This document shows positions 33,861 through 42,768 of a DNA stretch of 64,000 bases, piece by piece. The notes under the pieces were generated by a model. That model searched no databases. It was not told where the DNA came from and saw only the letters and a list, made by a program, of their open reading frames with translations. Source of the DNA: Fragilaria crotonensis (taxonomy: Eukaryota > Bacillariophyta > Fragilariophyceae > Fragilariales > Fragilariaceae); NCBI GenBank assembly GCA_022925895.1, contig JAKSYS010000166.1, forward strand, positions 35,447-99,446. The letters run 5' to 3'. Every line of letters starts with the position of its first letter. Positions within the stretch are counted from its first letter, which is position 1. A program made the position numbers and the translations under genes.

Positions 33861-34795
33861 AAAATTCGTACACCAAATAGTCGTCATCGTACCGTCATAC
33901 TGTTACTTGTCCATTCGTGACTATTTGAAGATCAAAATTCGTACACCAAATAGTCGTCATCGTACTGTCATACTGTTACTTGTCCATTCGTGACTATTTG
34001 AAGATCGAAATTCGTACACCAAATAGTCGTCATCGTACTGACATACTGTTACTTGTCCATTCGTGACTATTTGAAGATCGAAATTCGTACACCAAATAGT
34101 CGTCATCGTACTGACATACTGTTACTTGTCCATTCGAGACTATTTGAAGATCGAAATTCGTACACCAAATAGTCGTCTTCGTACCGTCATACTGTTACTT
34201 GTCCATTCGTGACTATTTGAAGATCAAAATTCGTACACCAAATAGTCGTCATCGTACCGTCATACTGTTACTTGTCCATTCGCGACTATTTGAAGATCGA
34301 AATTCGTACACCAAATAGTCGTCATCGTACTGACATACTGTTACTTGTCCATTCGTGACTATTTGAAGATCAAAATTCGTACACCAAATAGTCGTCTTCG
34401 TACTGACATACTGTTACTTGTCCATTCGCGACTATTTGAAGATCGAAATTGTACACAAATAGTCGTCATCGTACTGACATACTGTTACTTGTCCATTCGT
34501 GACTATTTGAAGATCGAAATTCACACCAAATAGTCGTCATCGTACTGACATACTGTTACTTGTCCATTCGTGACTATTTGAAGATCAAAATTCGTACACC
34601 AAATAGTCGTCTTCGTACCGTCATACTGTTACTTGTCCATTCGCGACTATTTGAAGATCGAAATTGTACACCAAATAGTCGTCTTCGTACCGTCATACTG
34701 TTACTTGTCCATTCGTGACTATTTGAAGATCGAAATTACGGGTTACTTCGTCTAAGAAGACTATTTGAAGATCAGAATCTGTACACAATTAGTGC
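33861..34795. repeat. Hairpin repeat array 2: about 12 copies of a 73-bp unit
   Basis: The unit consists of GACTATTTGAAGATCGAAAT, then TCGTACACCAAATAGTC, then a linker of the type GTACTGACATACTGTTACTT. The hairpin arms are the reverse complement of those in array 1, so this array is inverted relative to it. Units vary by single bases (GTCATC/GTCTTC, CGTGAC/CGCGAC) and a few are 1-3 bases short. A decayed last unit lies at 34760-34795. It is immediately upstream of the GNAT/C48-like gene. Confidence 0.9.
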
Positions 34796-34872
34796 AATCG
34801 ACACTGTGAGCATCTGCACCTGATTTGTATATGTTGAAGGTCGTCAAGTCTTAAACAACTCATCTCCTCAGT

Positions 34873-36923
34873 ATGCCCCGAAGACAAAGAGCGCGCCGAA
34901 GGCAACCAGTACGCATGACGATGATCCATTTGACGGATGTGAACCCCAGTAATGAAGACGATGATTGAGATGATGAAATGGCACCACCGCATTCCACGTG
35001 ATCAATTACCAACGTTCCTACAGGAATATCGTATTCTTCACTTTGTTGGAAGAGAAGATGAATACAATGCGAGTGATACTGTTTATGAATTGTATCATGT
35101 TATATTCGACGACCATTCAGATCGGAAGTCACTGTCATCTTGCCTTGGTAAGGGCGAGACACTTAGTATATGGGAAAAGGAGAAACCCACTGCTATATGC
35201 GCTATAACGTTTGTACAACGAGAGAACGCTGTTTTGGTTCTTTTTTTGGCAACAAAGGTTGACTATCAGGCCAACGGAATGGCAACTTTTTTGCTTTCGA
35301 TTATGCATCAAGTTGTAAGGTGTAGGGTGGGTGTTGATGAAGTAAATGTTTATTTGAAAGCAAATCCGACCGCGAACAAAGTGGCATGGGGTTATTATTC
35401 AAGACGCAACTTTGCCGAAATGGCTGAAGGGACTGAAGCATTTCCTAAAGTTTTGAGAGACTGTTTTGTCAATGAGGTTGATGATAGTCCACTCAAGGAC
35501 TATCTCGGATTCAGCAACGATTTGAAGTGGTTGACGATTTGCCTTACACGTGAATATTTTGCCTTCCCACAAGAATCCAGAAACCAGATAGTATTGAAAA
35601 GGTTGTTCAACAATCCCAATGACAACACCATTGATTGTCCATCCGTGTATGCCTTCTTCCCGGAAACTTAACATACGAAGAGGCAACATTTTGTACACCA
35701 ACTTATGATTGTTACTCGGGTGAATTTTGGGATGACAAGGCCTTCCATCCGAAGAACTCGATAATGGAAAAATACCTATTCCAAGGTCCAAGTGCTCGTC
35801 TGACTTGGATAGATCGTTGCCTTACGCGCAAAGGTGACGCTCTTTCTCCAGACTTTGTGGACATTGCTCTGGGATGGCTGCAGCGGTATTGTAAAGCTGA
35901 AATTTGGTCGACCCTGACCATCATTCCTTGTAAGATCATGACTGAGGTGTCAACAATGGAGAGCCTTTTTACATCCTTCATTGAAGGACGGAACGTTGCA
36001 TCTTCGGTTCGCGACCTAAAAACCGATACAGAGAGAAGACAGTTTGTAAACCACATCTTTCATTACGAGATTGACCAAAAGAGGTTTATGGAGGCAACAA
36101 TTCTGGTGGTGGAGTTCATTATACAACACAAGGATCTCCTCACGAAGCCGTTTATTGTCATTCCTGCACAAGAGGATGAAGATTGTTCATGGACTGTTTT
36201 CGTAGCGGTGAATTGTGGAAAACTGGGAACAATGATAACGATACAAAATGTGGATATTTTTGTTTGATCCAACTGGAAAACGTCGCCGTTCTGACCCACC
36301 GCCAATTTGCCGGTTCTTCCTCAAATTGGTGCACTTCATACTCAGTCCTGAGAATGATCCAAATGCAAAAGCACGAAAACCAAAAGAAGAAAAGAAAGGG
36401 AAAGCTCACCATGGAAAGACAAGGTTGTTGCACCATGGTTTTTCAACATGCATTCGTTTTACGTCGGTTTCACACGGCAAAGCGTTAATTTTGGTTGTGT
36501 CGTCACTGACAAGAACAATGAGACATGTGACATCGAGAAGGGCGCTTCCGACCGTTGAGTTTACCGCCAGATTACATTCTAATTCAGGAAACGTCAAAGG
36601 ATGTGGCGCAAAGTGGTTTAAAATCATTGATTTTCATCCGCGATTTTTGTGTCATGGTGCACGACGTCACATTCGACACGAGTGGGAATGTGAAAGGTGA
36701 CATCACTTTTGACAGGAATGACAATGTCAAGGGCATGGGCAGGAACATTCCCACATCAACACGAAAATTTGCTCACTATTTGCATGACGTGTACGTGAGC
36801 TTGTTTCAACTGATTGACAGAATAGCAAGCAGCAACTTTGGGTCGGTTCGAGAAGAAGCTCATGAGTACAAAAATATCTTCGTCCCAGCAAGGGATAGAA
36901 CGGTCGCTTTCGTTGGAAACTAA
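34873..36923 (+). pseudogene. GNAT-like and C48 (Ulp1)-like protein, frame-broken
   Basis: A basic leader (MPRRQRARRRQPVRMTMIH, 34873) may be the true N-terminus in another frame. Frame 34952-35671 has an acetyltransferase-like pattern: ICAITFVQRENAVLVLFLAT, then VDYQANGMATFLLSIMHQ, resembling the beta4/alpha3 acetyl-CoA loop, and AWGYYSRRNF. One base shift near 35660 continues as TYEEATFCTPTYDCYSGEFW, FVDIALGWLQRYC, FIVIPAQEDEDCSWTVFVAV, a layout like a Ulp1/C48 cysteine protease with Ser where the catalytic His is expected. Later frames (36248-36700 and 36555-36923) probably hold the remainder, and the nucleophile cannot be fixed. Ulp1-like proteases are known cargo of Mutator-like elements. 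The GNAT call is tentative. Confidence 0.45.
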
Positions 36924-36965
36924 CGATGCGGACCACGACATGCGTTTCCTGATTTAGCCAAGATA

Positions 36966-37352
36966 TTGCAGTGGCAACCTTTGTCGAAAGAAAGAGTGTT
37001 GCTTGGCAGGGAAACAGATTTGTGCCAGATGAATAATGATGATGTAGCGAAGCGGTTGCGAAAGACTTCGCGAAAGCCTCGACAAACAAAGAAAAAAGGG
37101 AAGACGGATAGTGGTGAAGAGCAGTCGGGTGGTCTAGGCCAGCGAAAGCAGGATGATCCATCGTTGACGAAGTCGCCAGCACGAAAGGGTGAAGCAGAGG
37201 CAGTACAGGAACAAGATCATACATCACCAGAAAAGATTCAAGACACCGAAAAGATGCCTGATGGAGCACATACGACCACGGCGCTCTCTCGCAGGGAAGT
37301 GAATTTGTGCCATTGTCTATACAGCATATTGCTACATTTATTTCAAGTTTAA
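36966..37352 (+). CDS. Lys-rich hypothetical segment in the composite element
   Basis: A 128-codon plus-strand frame, very basic (RKTSRKPRQTKKKGKTDSGE), of low complexity and with no recognised domain. It most likely is a linker within the protein that starts at 34.9 kb or the one that continues at 37.4 kb, broken by indels. Confidence 0.3.
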   Translation: MQWQPLSKERVLLGRETDLCQMNNDDVAKRLRKTSRKPRQTKKKGKTDSGEEQSGGLGQRKQDDPSLTKSPARKGEAEAVQEQDHTSPEKIQDTEKMPDGAHTTTALSRREVNLCHCLYSILLHLFQV

Positions 37353-37359
37353 AGAAGGA

Positions 37360-38516
37360 CTTCCGAATATGCTGCATCAGAAGATGAGAAGAAGAATCTG
37401 TGTTGGCAAATCCTTGCTCTTTCACACGAGAAGTCTCCATTGCCATTTGTCGAAAATGCGTTGAAGTTTATACGCGATAATTTTGAAAAGGAAAATGAAA
37501 GTGTTTCGATAATCGCCAAACCTGGGAAAAAGGATGTACTGTGTGGGAAGGGGCACCGCAAATGCATTCCGTACCTTGATCGCACATTGGACTTCAAGAA
37601 AATGCACTTGTCAGCAGCTAATCAGGCAGAAAAATATGAGGTGCAGCGTACCATTTACACAACTCTAAAAAGGAGGGATTTCGTTTCCTCGAGATGACAG
37701 AAAAAAAGGGTGGAAGGAAAAAACATACGATGGTGGAATGGCGTATATTAGATCGCGAATGAAACGTGTGTGTAACGAAAAGAAGGGGAGGGCATGACGC
37801 CGTCAATAAATGAATTGGAGGCCGGACCAGGTCCATTTGAAAGTACATCTCTACCGCCAAATGGTATTGTAGTACGTAAACGCGATGAACCAAAGGGACA
37901 TCCACCAAACATGGCTTTCCGTCGGATAATCCGAAGAGCTGCAGATGCCACGTTTGAAAGTCGAACAGAAAGCGCTAAGGACAATATTGCAGGTGAAGTG
38001 CTAGAGGAGATGCGGAAAAAAGGTTACATCTTTGTCAATAAAGAGGAAAACGTTTGGAAAGGTGTCAACACAGAAAAAGTAAGGAAAGAGGTTCGGGATC
38101 GTCTAAGGAAATCAGTGTACTTTGGGAAACAAAGTACGGTGACGGGAAAGAGGAAAGCTGGTGACGACAATGATGCTGGCATTGAATGCAAGCAACCTTC
38201 AAAACAGCGGATGACAGGAAGTTTGAAAGCTGGTGACGAGGATGATGCTTGTATTGAATGCAATAAGCCTTCAAAGAGCGGATGACAGGAAGTAAGAAAG
38301 CTGGTGACGAGGATGATGCTTGTATTGAATGCAATAAGCCTTCAAAGCACTCGTGTCGGAAATGTAAGAAGCATGTATGTTCCATGTGTTGCAATGAAAA
38401 GAAAGCTCGAAAACACTTGGTGGTGCAACGTGTGTTTCAATAGACAAAGTGTTTGGAAGCAAACATTAATTCGGGACGGCAATTACAGTACTTCGGATGA
38501 AGAATGCAAGAAATGA
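37360..38516 (+). pseudogene. Tandem DUF6824-like domains with Cys-rich tail, frame-broken
   Basis: The first copy (about 37500-37790) reads KKDVLCGKGHRKCIPYLDRT, then YEVQRTIYTTLKR, and needs two one-base shifts to give GFRFLEM and YIRSRMKRV. The second copy, 37794-38285, is intact: VVRKRDEPKGHPPNMAFRRI, SAKDNIAGEVLEEMRKKGYI, ENVWKGVNTEKVRKEVRDRL. Both match the DUF6824 pattern common in diatom proteins (V..G.G...HP.N..FR, K..IA..V...., W..V). The tail has CIECNKPSK repeats, and in a shifted frame CRKCKKHVCSMC followed by WWCNVCF, a zinc-binding-like cluster. DUF6824 function is unknown. DNA binding is often presumed but not shown here. Confidence 0.6.
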
Positions 38517-38548
38517 GTTCATCGTAGTCGTACATGCTGTATGTAGTA

Positions 38549-39230
38549 GCCTATTTGAAGGTCAAAATTTGTACACCAAATAGTCGTCTTCTTACTGTCA
38601 TAGTGTTACTTGTTCATTCGTGACTATTTGAAGAACAAAATTCGTACACCAAATAGTCGTCATCGTACTGTCATAGTGTTACTTGTTCATTCGTGACTAT
38701 TTGAAGATCGAAATCGTACACCATATAGTCGTCATCGTACTGTCATACTGTTACTTGTTCATTCGTGACTATTTGAAGATCGAAATTCGTACACCAAATA
38801 GTCGTCTTCTTACTGTCATACTGTTACTTGTCCATTCGCGACTATTTGAAGATCGAAATTTGTACACCAAATAGTCGCATCGTACTGACATACTGTTACT
38901 TGTTCATTCGTGACTATTTGAAGATCGAAATTCGTACACCAAATAGTCGTCTTCTTACTGGCATACTGTTACTTGTCCATTCGCGACTATTTGAAGATCG
39001 AAATTTGTACACCAAATAGTCGCATCGTACTGACATACTGTTACTTGTTCATTCGTGACTATTTGAAGATCGAAATTCGTACACCAAATAGTCGTCTTCT
39101 TACTGGCATACTGTTACTTGTTCATTCGTGACTATTTGAAGATCGAAATTCGTACACAAAATAGTCGTCATCATACTGACACACTGTTACTTGTCCATTC
39201 GAGACTATTTGAAGATCGAAATTCGTACAG
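38549..39230. repeat. Hairpin repeat array 3: about 9-10 copies of a 73-bp unit
   Basis: Same unit and orientation as array 2 (GACTATTTGAAGATCGAAAT, then CACCAAATAGTC), with linker variants GTCTTCTTACTG and CTTGTTCATTCG. It ends about 320 bases inside the right inverted repeat. The first unit is degenerate. Confidence 0.9.
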
Positions 39231-39550
39231 AAAGAAAGTTCTGTTGGTGTTGATTAAGAAGAAAAGTGTACTTGTATTCAAGGAGATTTGCAACCCTACT
39301 AGGTTGTAATCGAATACAAAGTAATGTAAGTTCGAGTGATTCAAAACAAGGGAAACACATGAATCACTGATAGAAGGAGATATGTAGCAGTTATCTTTCT
39401 GGCATGACAAAGGGTTGACATGCGCGTTAGGAAAAGCGCCGACAGAAGTCAACAACAAAGATTCCGTGTTTTGTCAGCCATTCAAATTTCCGATGTCTTC
39501 AAAAATCTTCTACAGGAGGACTCACTGTAGTTTATTACTGTGACGTGGGT
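39231..39550. other. Right sub-terminal region of the composite element
   Basis: No convincing ORF. This is AT-rich sequence between hairpin array 3 and the inverted repeat. Confidence 0.35.
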
Positions 39551-39581
39551 GCTGACGTCAAATTGGTGAAACCTAATCGGA
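39551..39581 (-). repeat. Right terminal inverted repeat of the composite element
   Basis: Perfect inverted copy of 27335-27365. The next outer bases (39582-39584) continue the match with the solo copy at 18691-18707 but not with the left repeat. Confidence 0.85.
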
Positions 39582-40100
39582 TCTAGAGCACTCAATTCTC
39601 TCAAAGAGTTGATGTATGACAAATGCGTACAAAATTCAGATTTTTGACACGATTCACAAGCGCCACATGCTTTTGGCGCCGTTAGATTTAGAAACGTAAA
39701 TGATTACTCATCAGTCATCAGTACATAATACACTACCGGCCGGCGTGGGCGGAAACGCGAACAATTGAACTTGACGTACTCCAGTATCCGGACTCCGGAG
39801 TACAGTACTGGAGTATGTAATACAGTAATACAGTACGTCACGCACTGCATAGTACTCCAGTATTTGCAATGTACAGTACGAAACTTGACTGCATTTACAC
39901 ACGAAGGTCAGACAGATCATCACTATCTCCATTCATCGTAGAAGAGTCGCGAGCAGGAAGGTCCGGCCCAAGCACGTTTCAGCCGTTAAGTTTGTGACCG
40001 TCGTCAGATATGCGTCAGGGATTTTCCAAATTGTATGTATTGCGAGATTTGTAGCTCGATTGGTCGATGCAAACGAGCCGGCAAGGTTTTCTCCTCGTAA
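39582..40100. other. Intergenic spacer
   Basis: Contains an AGTACT/CCGGAGTAC-rich patch at about 39775-39865. No gene is supportable. Confidence 0.4.
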
Positions 40101-40106
40101 GTAAAA

Positions 40107-40392
40107 AATTGAAGACCGTCAGTAAAATATTGCTGACCGACAGTAAATATTTACTGACCGTCAGCAAAAAATTGCTGACCGTCAGTAAAAAATTGCTGAC
40201 CGTCAGTAAATCTGATTTGTCTTTAAGAAGCTTTCATGGACACATGGTATATTCTTACGTCAGTAATTTCTTCTGACCGTCAGTAATTTCTTTCTGACCG
40301 TCAGCAATTTTTTACTGACCGTCAGCAAATTTTTACTGACCGTAAGTAAATTTTTACTGACCGTCAGCAATTTTTCACTGACCGTCAGTAAT
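40107..40392. repeat. Foldback array of CTGACCGTCAG motifs
   Basis: About 11 copies of the palindromic core CTGACCGTCAG (with T/C and GACAG or GTAAG variants), spaced about 20-22 bases by A/T runs, form two arms (about 40107-40212 and 40255-40392) around a non-repeated centre (40213-40254). AAAAATTG spacers predominate on the left and AATTTTT on the right, so the arms are inverted relative to each other. It resembles a MITE or a cruciform-forming repeat. No coding potential. Confidence 0.75.
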
Positions 40393-40538
40393 TATACTCT
40401 TTAAGCCATTCACATGATAATAGAGCCAGCCTATGCTTCACGTTGCGTCACCACGACTCAGAATGGAAGCGATTTTCACCTCAAGGGTATCACGTGTTTT
40501 CATCTTATTCACGATTCCCTAAGGTATGGCTGGACCTT

Positions 40539-41848
40539 CCAGGCCTCCTTATTTTCGTGTAACTCCGAAAATAACGAAAATAGCTAAATTCGGGAGTTTT
40601 GAAAACTTATTTTCGGATTAAATTCGGGAATTACCTAAATGGCATTGTTTACTCACCATTAAGTGCCCAAAAGTACACCCTTTTGTTCCATTGATGGACT
40701 ACTTACTAAATAGAAAGGCTCATGAAGGTTCCTGTGTTCTTGTGTGCACTGTAAAAGTGATTCATTGGGGCAGGTGATGTTGGAAATGCTTCACTCTCTC
40801 CTAGTGTTGATCTCTTTGCAAAATGATGATGGCAAAGCCAGATTCCACCAAGCTCATACTGGGCAACACACTAGCAGTGAGCCAGAGGTCAAACAGTCTC
40901 TGAAGAAAGCAACTTGTGCATTCTATTGCATCCAATCTTGTCACTGCCTTTCAAGCTACTACACACTACTTCCCTTCATGATCACCATACTAGGCTATTC
41001 TGGCTTAGATGTCCAAAGTCGCGGCATCAATGCTCTCAATTTTTCCTCTCAGATGTTGCCAAGAGGCCAATATTCTGATGTTGTAATGCTCTTATGATAT
41101 CACTTGGTGCCATGAAACACAGATCTTAGTTCTTGTTGAAGAACCATGCAGGAATCTCATCATTGATTTCCCAGCATTCTCTGCAACTCCATTGCTCCAC
41201 AACACCCATCCACAATTGAAGGAAAATGAGATGTCATTGACTTCAGACCAGCACCATGGTATGGTGATCTTGATGCACTGCTTCCACTTGCTTCATAGCT
41301 ACTTTAATTCAACATGCATCTGCTGCACTCTTCTTGCTTATTCTACGATTTCAGTAAAATTCTTGCTTCAATCATCCTCTTAAATCAATGCAGATGTTTG
41401 CAAAGATGGCTCACAATGCTATTTGAATTGTTCAATGGTAGATCTGTTAAGATTCTATTATGTTGTGTCCACTTTCATGTCCAGTTTGCTGTCAAGAGTA
41501 CCAGTATTGCCAAAGCCGACGGTTGTACGCAACAAACATACCACAGCCAACGCAGCTTTTGACACAAACACACACTCACAAATCTGCACAGGACACTTCA
41601 TATTTTAATTTTTATTGAATTCCAATGCACCTATGGACTTCTTGGGTGTGATGGGGAGATGGTTGTAACTTCAGAATTGAAATTCCGACAGTTTTTCACC
41701 ATCCCTTCGACCGTCAAAGTTCGACCATTTTTAACACGGCGTTGTACGAGAGAAAAGTGCCACGTCACCGTTATTTTCGGGAGTTTCTCAGACCTTAATT
41801 TCGGGAAAATTCCCGAAATTAATAAAACCCGAAAATAATGAGGCCTGG
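40539..41848. mobile_element. TIR element, 1.3 kb, probably non-autonomous
   Basis: The ends CCAGGCCTC(C/A)TTATTTTCG face each other at 40539-40557 and 41830-41848. Just inside both ends are repeated TTCGGGA(G/A)TTT words and a strong palindrome (TTTCGGGAAAATTCCCGAAA, near 41799-41818). The interior has no convincing ORF; short frames at 40744-41097 and 41192-41562 look compositional. No clear target-site duplication was found, so superfamily is unassigned. Confidence 0.6.
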
Positions 41849-41948
41849 TCGCGAGTGTGGGTTTTCATCTCTTCACCACCTCGATGCGAGCCGCCACGAC
41901 GCTCTAACACATCACGACGCGATCAACCGGACAGCAACATAGCCGACG

Positions 41949-42465
41949 ATGGGTGTTAGAAACAGACAGGGCAAGGACAAGAAGCGTCGAGCTGGCCGGT
42001 ACGGAAAGACGAAGTTGAAGAGCAAGAATTTTAAGCGATGGGATCCCAACCCGAAAATCTCCGACGCTCAAGTCAAGAAAGTATGGGATCCTCCAAGTCA
42101 CCATCAGCCAATCTCGCTTCGATGGGCTTGTGTGCGAAACCCAATGATTTGCACGCAAGTAAGAAAAGTACAATCTCCCGACGAGTGTGATTGAATTGTT
42201 TGATGTTCCTCAATCAGACGATTTAACGAGCAAACCAAAGAGAATCATACCGTTGGAAGAAACCGAGCAGACATACATTGCCAAGTGTCTTCAAAAGCAT
42301 GGTGAAAACTACAAGAAAATGTTTATGGATGTCAAGGTAAATGATATGCATCACACTGAGTCACAATTGCGGAAATTGGCGAGTCGCTTCATGTTGCTCG
42401 ACTCGTCGCAGAGAGTCGTGCCAGTGCCCGAAAAGGTGAAGCATTTGCTCAGCAGTAGTATCTGA
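41949..42465 (+). CDS. NOP16: Nucleolar protein 16 (two one-base gaps)
   Basis: 60S ribosome biogenesis factor in the nucleolus. The N-terminus MGVRNRQGKDKKRRAGRYGK and the segment ISDAQVKKVWDP match Nop16. One base appears lost after KVWDP (near 42090; reading resumes as SKSPSANLASMGLCAKPNDL) and another in the A run near 42167, after which the frame runs YNLPTSVIELFDVPQSDD and ends with YIAKCLQKHGENYKKMFMDV, the typical C-terminal block. Both breaks are single-base losses at or near homopolymers in an essential gene, so sequencing error is the simplest reading. The starting ATG is supported by the conserved N-terminus. Confidence 0.85.
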
Positions 42466-42768
42466 TTGCCGCTGAACTAAGGCGTCGAATTGTAGTCTGC
42501 TGGTGTGCCATCATTGTGTCGCATGATGACACGGTCAACGACCACATAGAAAGTTTTGTCCCAACTGAATGAGAACATTGTATCATGCCACACCAGCAGT
42601 GCACTATGGCGGAACAATCACTCTAGGTAGATTAGTTCGAGTACATTATCTCCTAGTAGGTCTTCCAGCAAAAGTTACTTCATTCGCGCCTTCTAAAGCT
42701 CTGAGTAGTGTTTCGTTCCAGTTGTCAAACTATGCTTCCATTTCTGACATCCATGTTGAGTGTTGAAT
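42466..42768. other. Convergent 3' flank of NOP16 and the membrane oxygenase-like gene
   Basis: About 300 bases with no ORF of coding character. Confidence 0.4.

Larger units (their letters stand above)
27335..39581. mobile_element. 12.2-kb composite DNA element with 31-bp inverted repeats
   Basis: The sequence beginning TCCGATTAGGTTTCACC and ending TTTGACGTCAGC is present at 27335-27365 and, perfectly inverted, at 39551-39581. Between the copies lie a MULE transposase (+), a 2OG-oxygenase-like gene (-), a GNAT/C48-like gene (+), a DUF6824/Cys-rich gene (+), three arrays of a 73-bp hairpin repeat and one of a 132-bp repeat. A 17-base piece of the same end recurs at 18691-18707, so the end belongs to a dispersed family. 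I find no target-site duplication. The region could therefore be one large transposon or two related elements in inverted orientation with material between. Confidence 0.65.

Noticed and set aside
33212-33920. Open frames on both strands across the repeat arrays (for example 33437-33703 minus and 33441-33920 plus)
   Set aside because: They result from a 132-base unit, a multiple of three, that happens to lack stops. The encoded repeats mirror the DNA repeat and carry no protein motif.
31078-39230. CRISPR array
   Set aside because: The 73-bp arrays repeat both hairpin and linker. The linkers are not unique spacers, there are no cas genes, and the context is eukaryotic.
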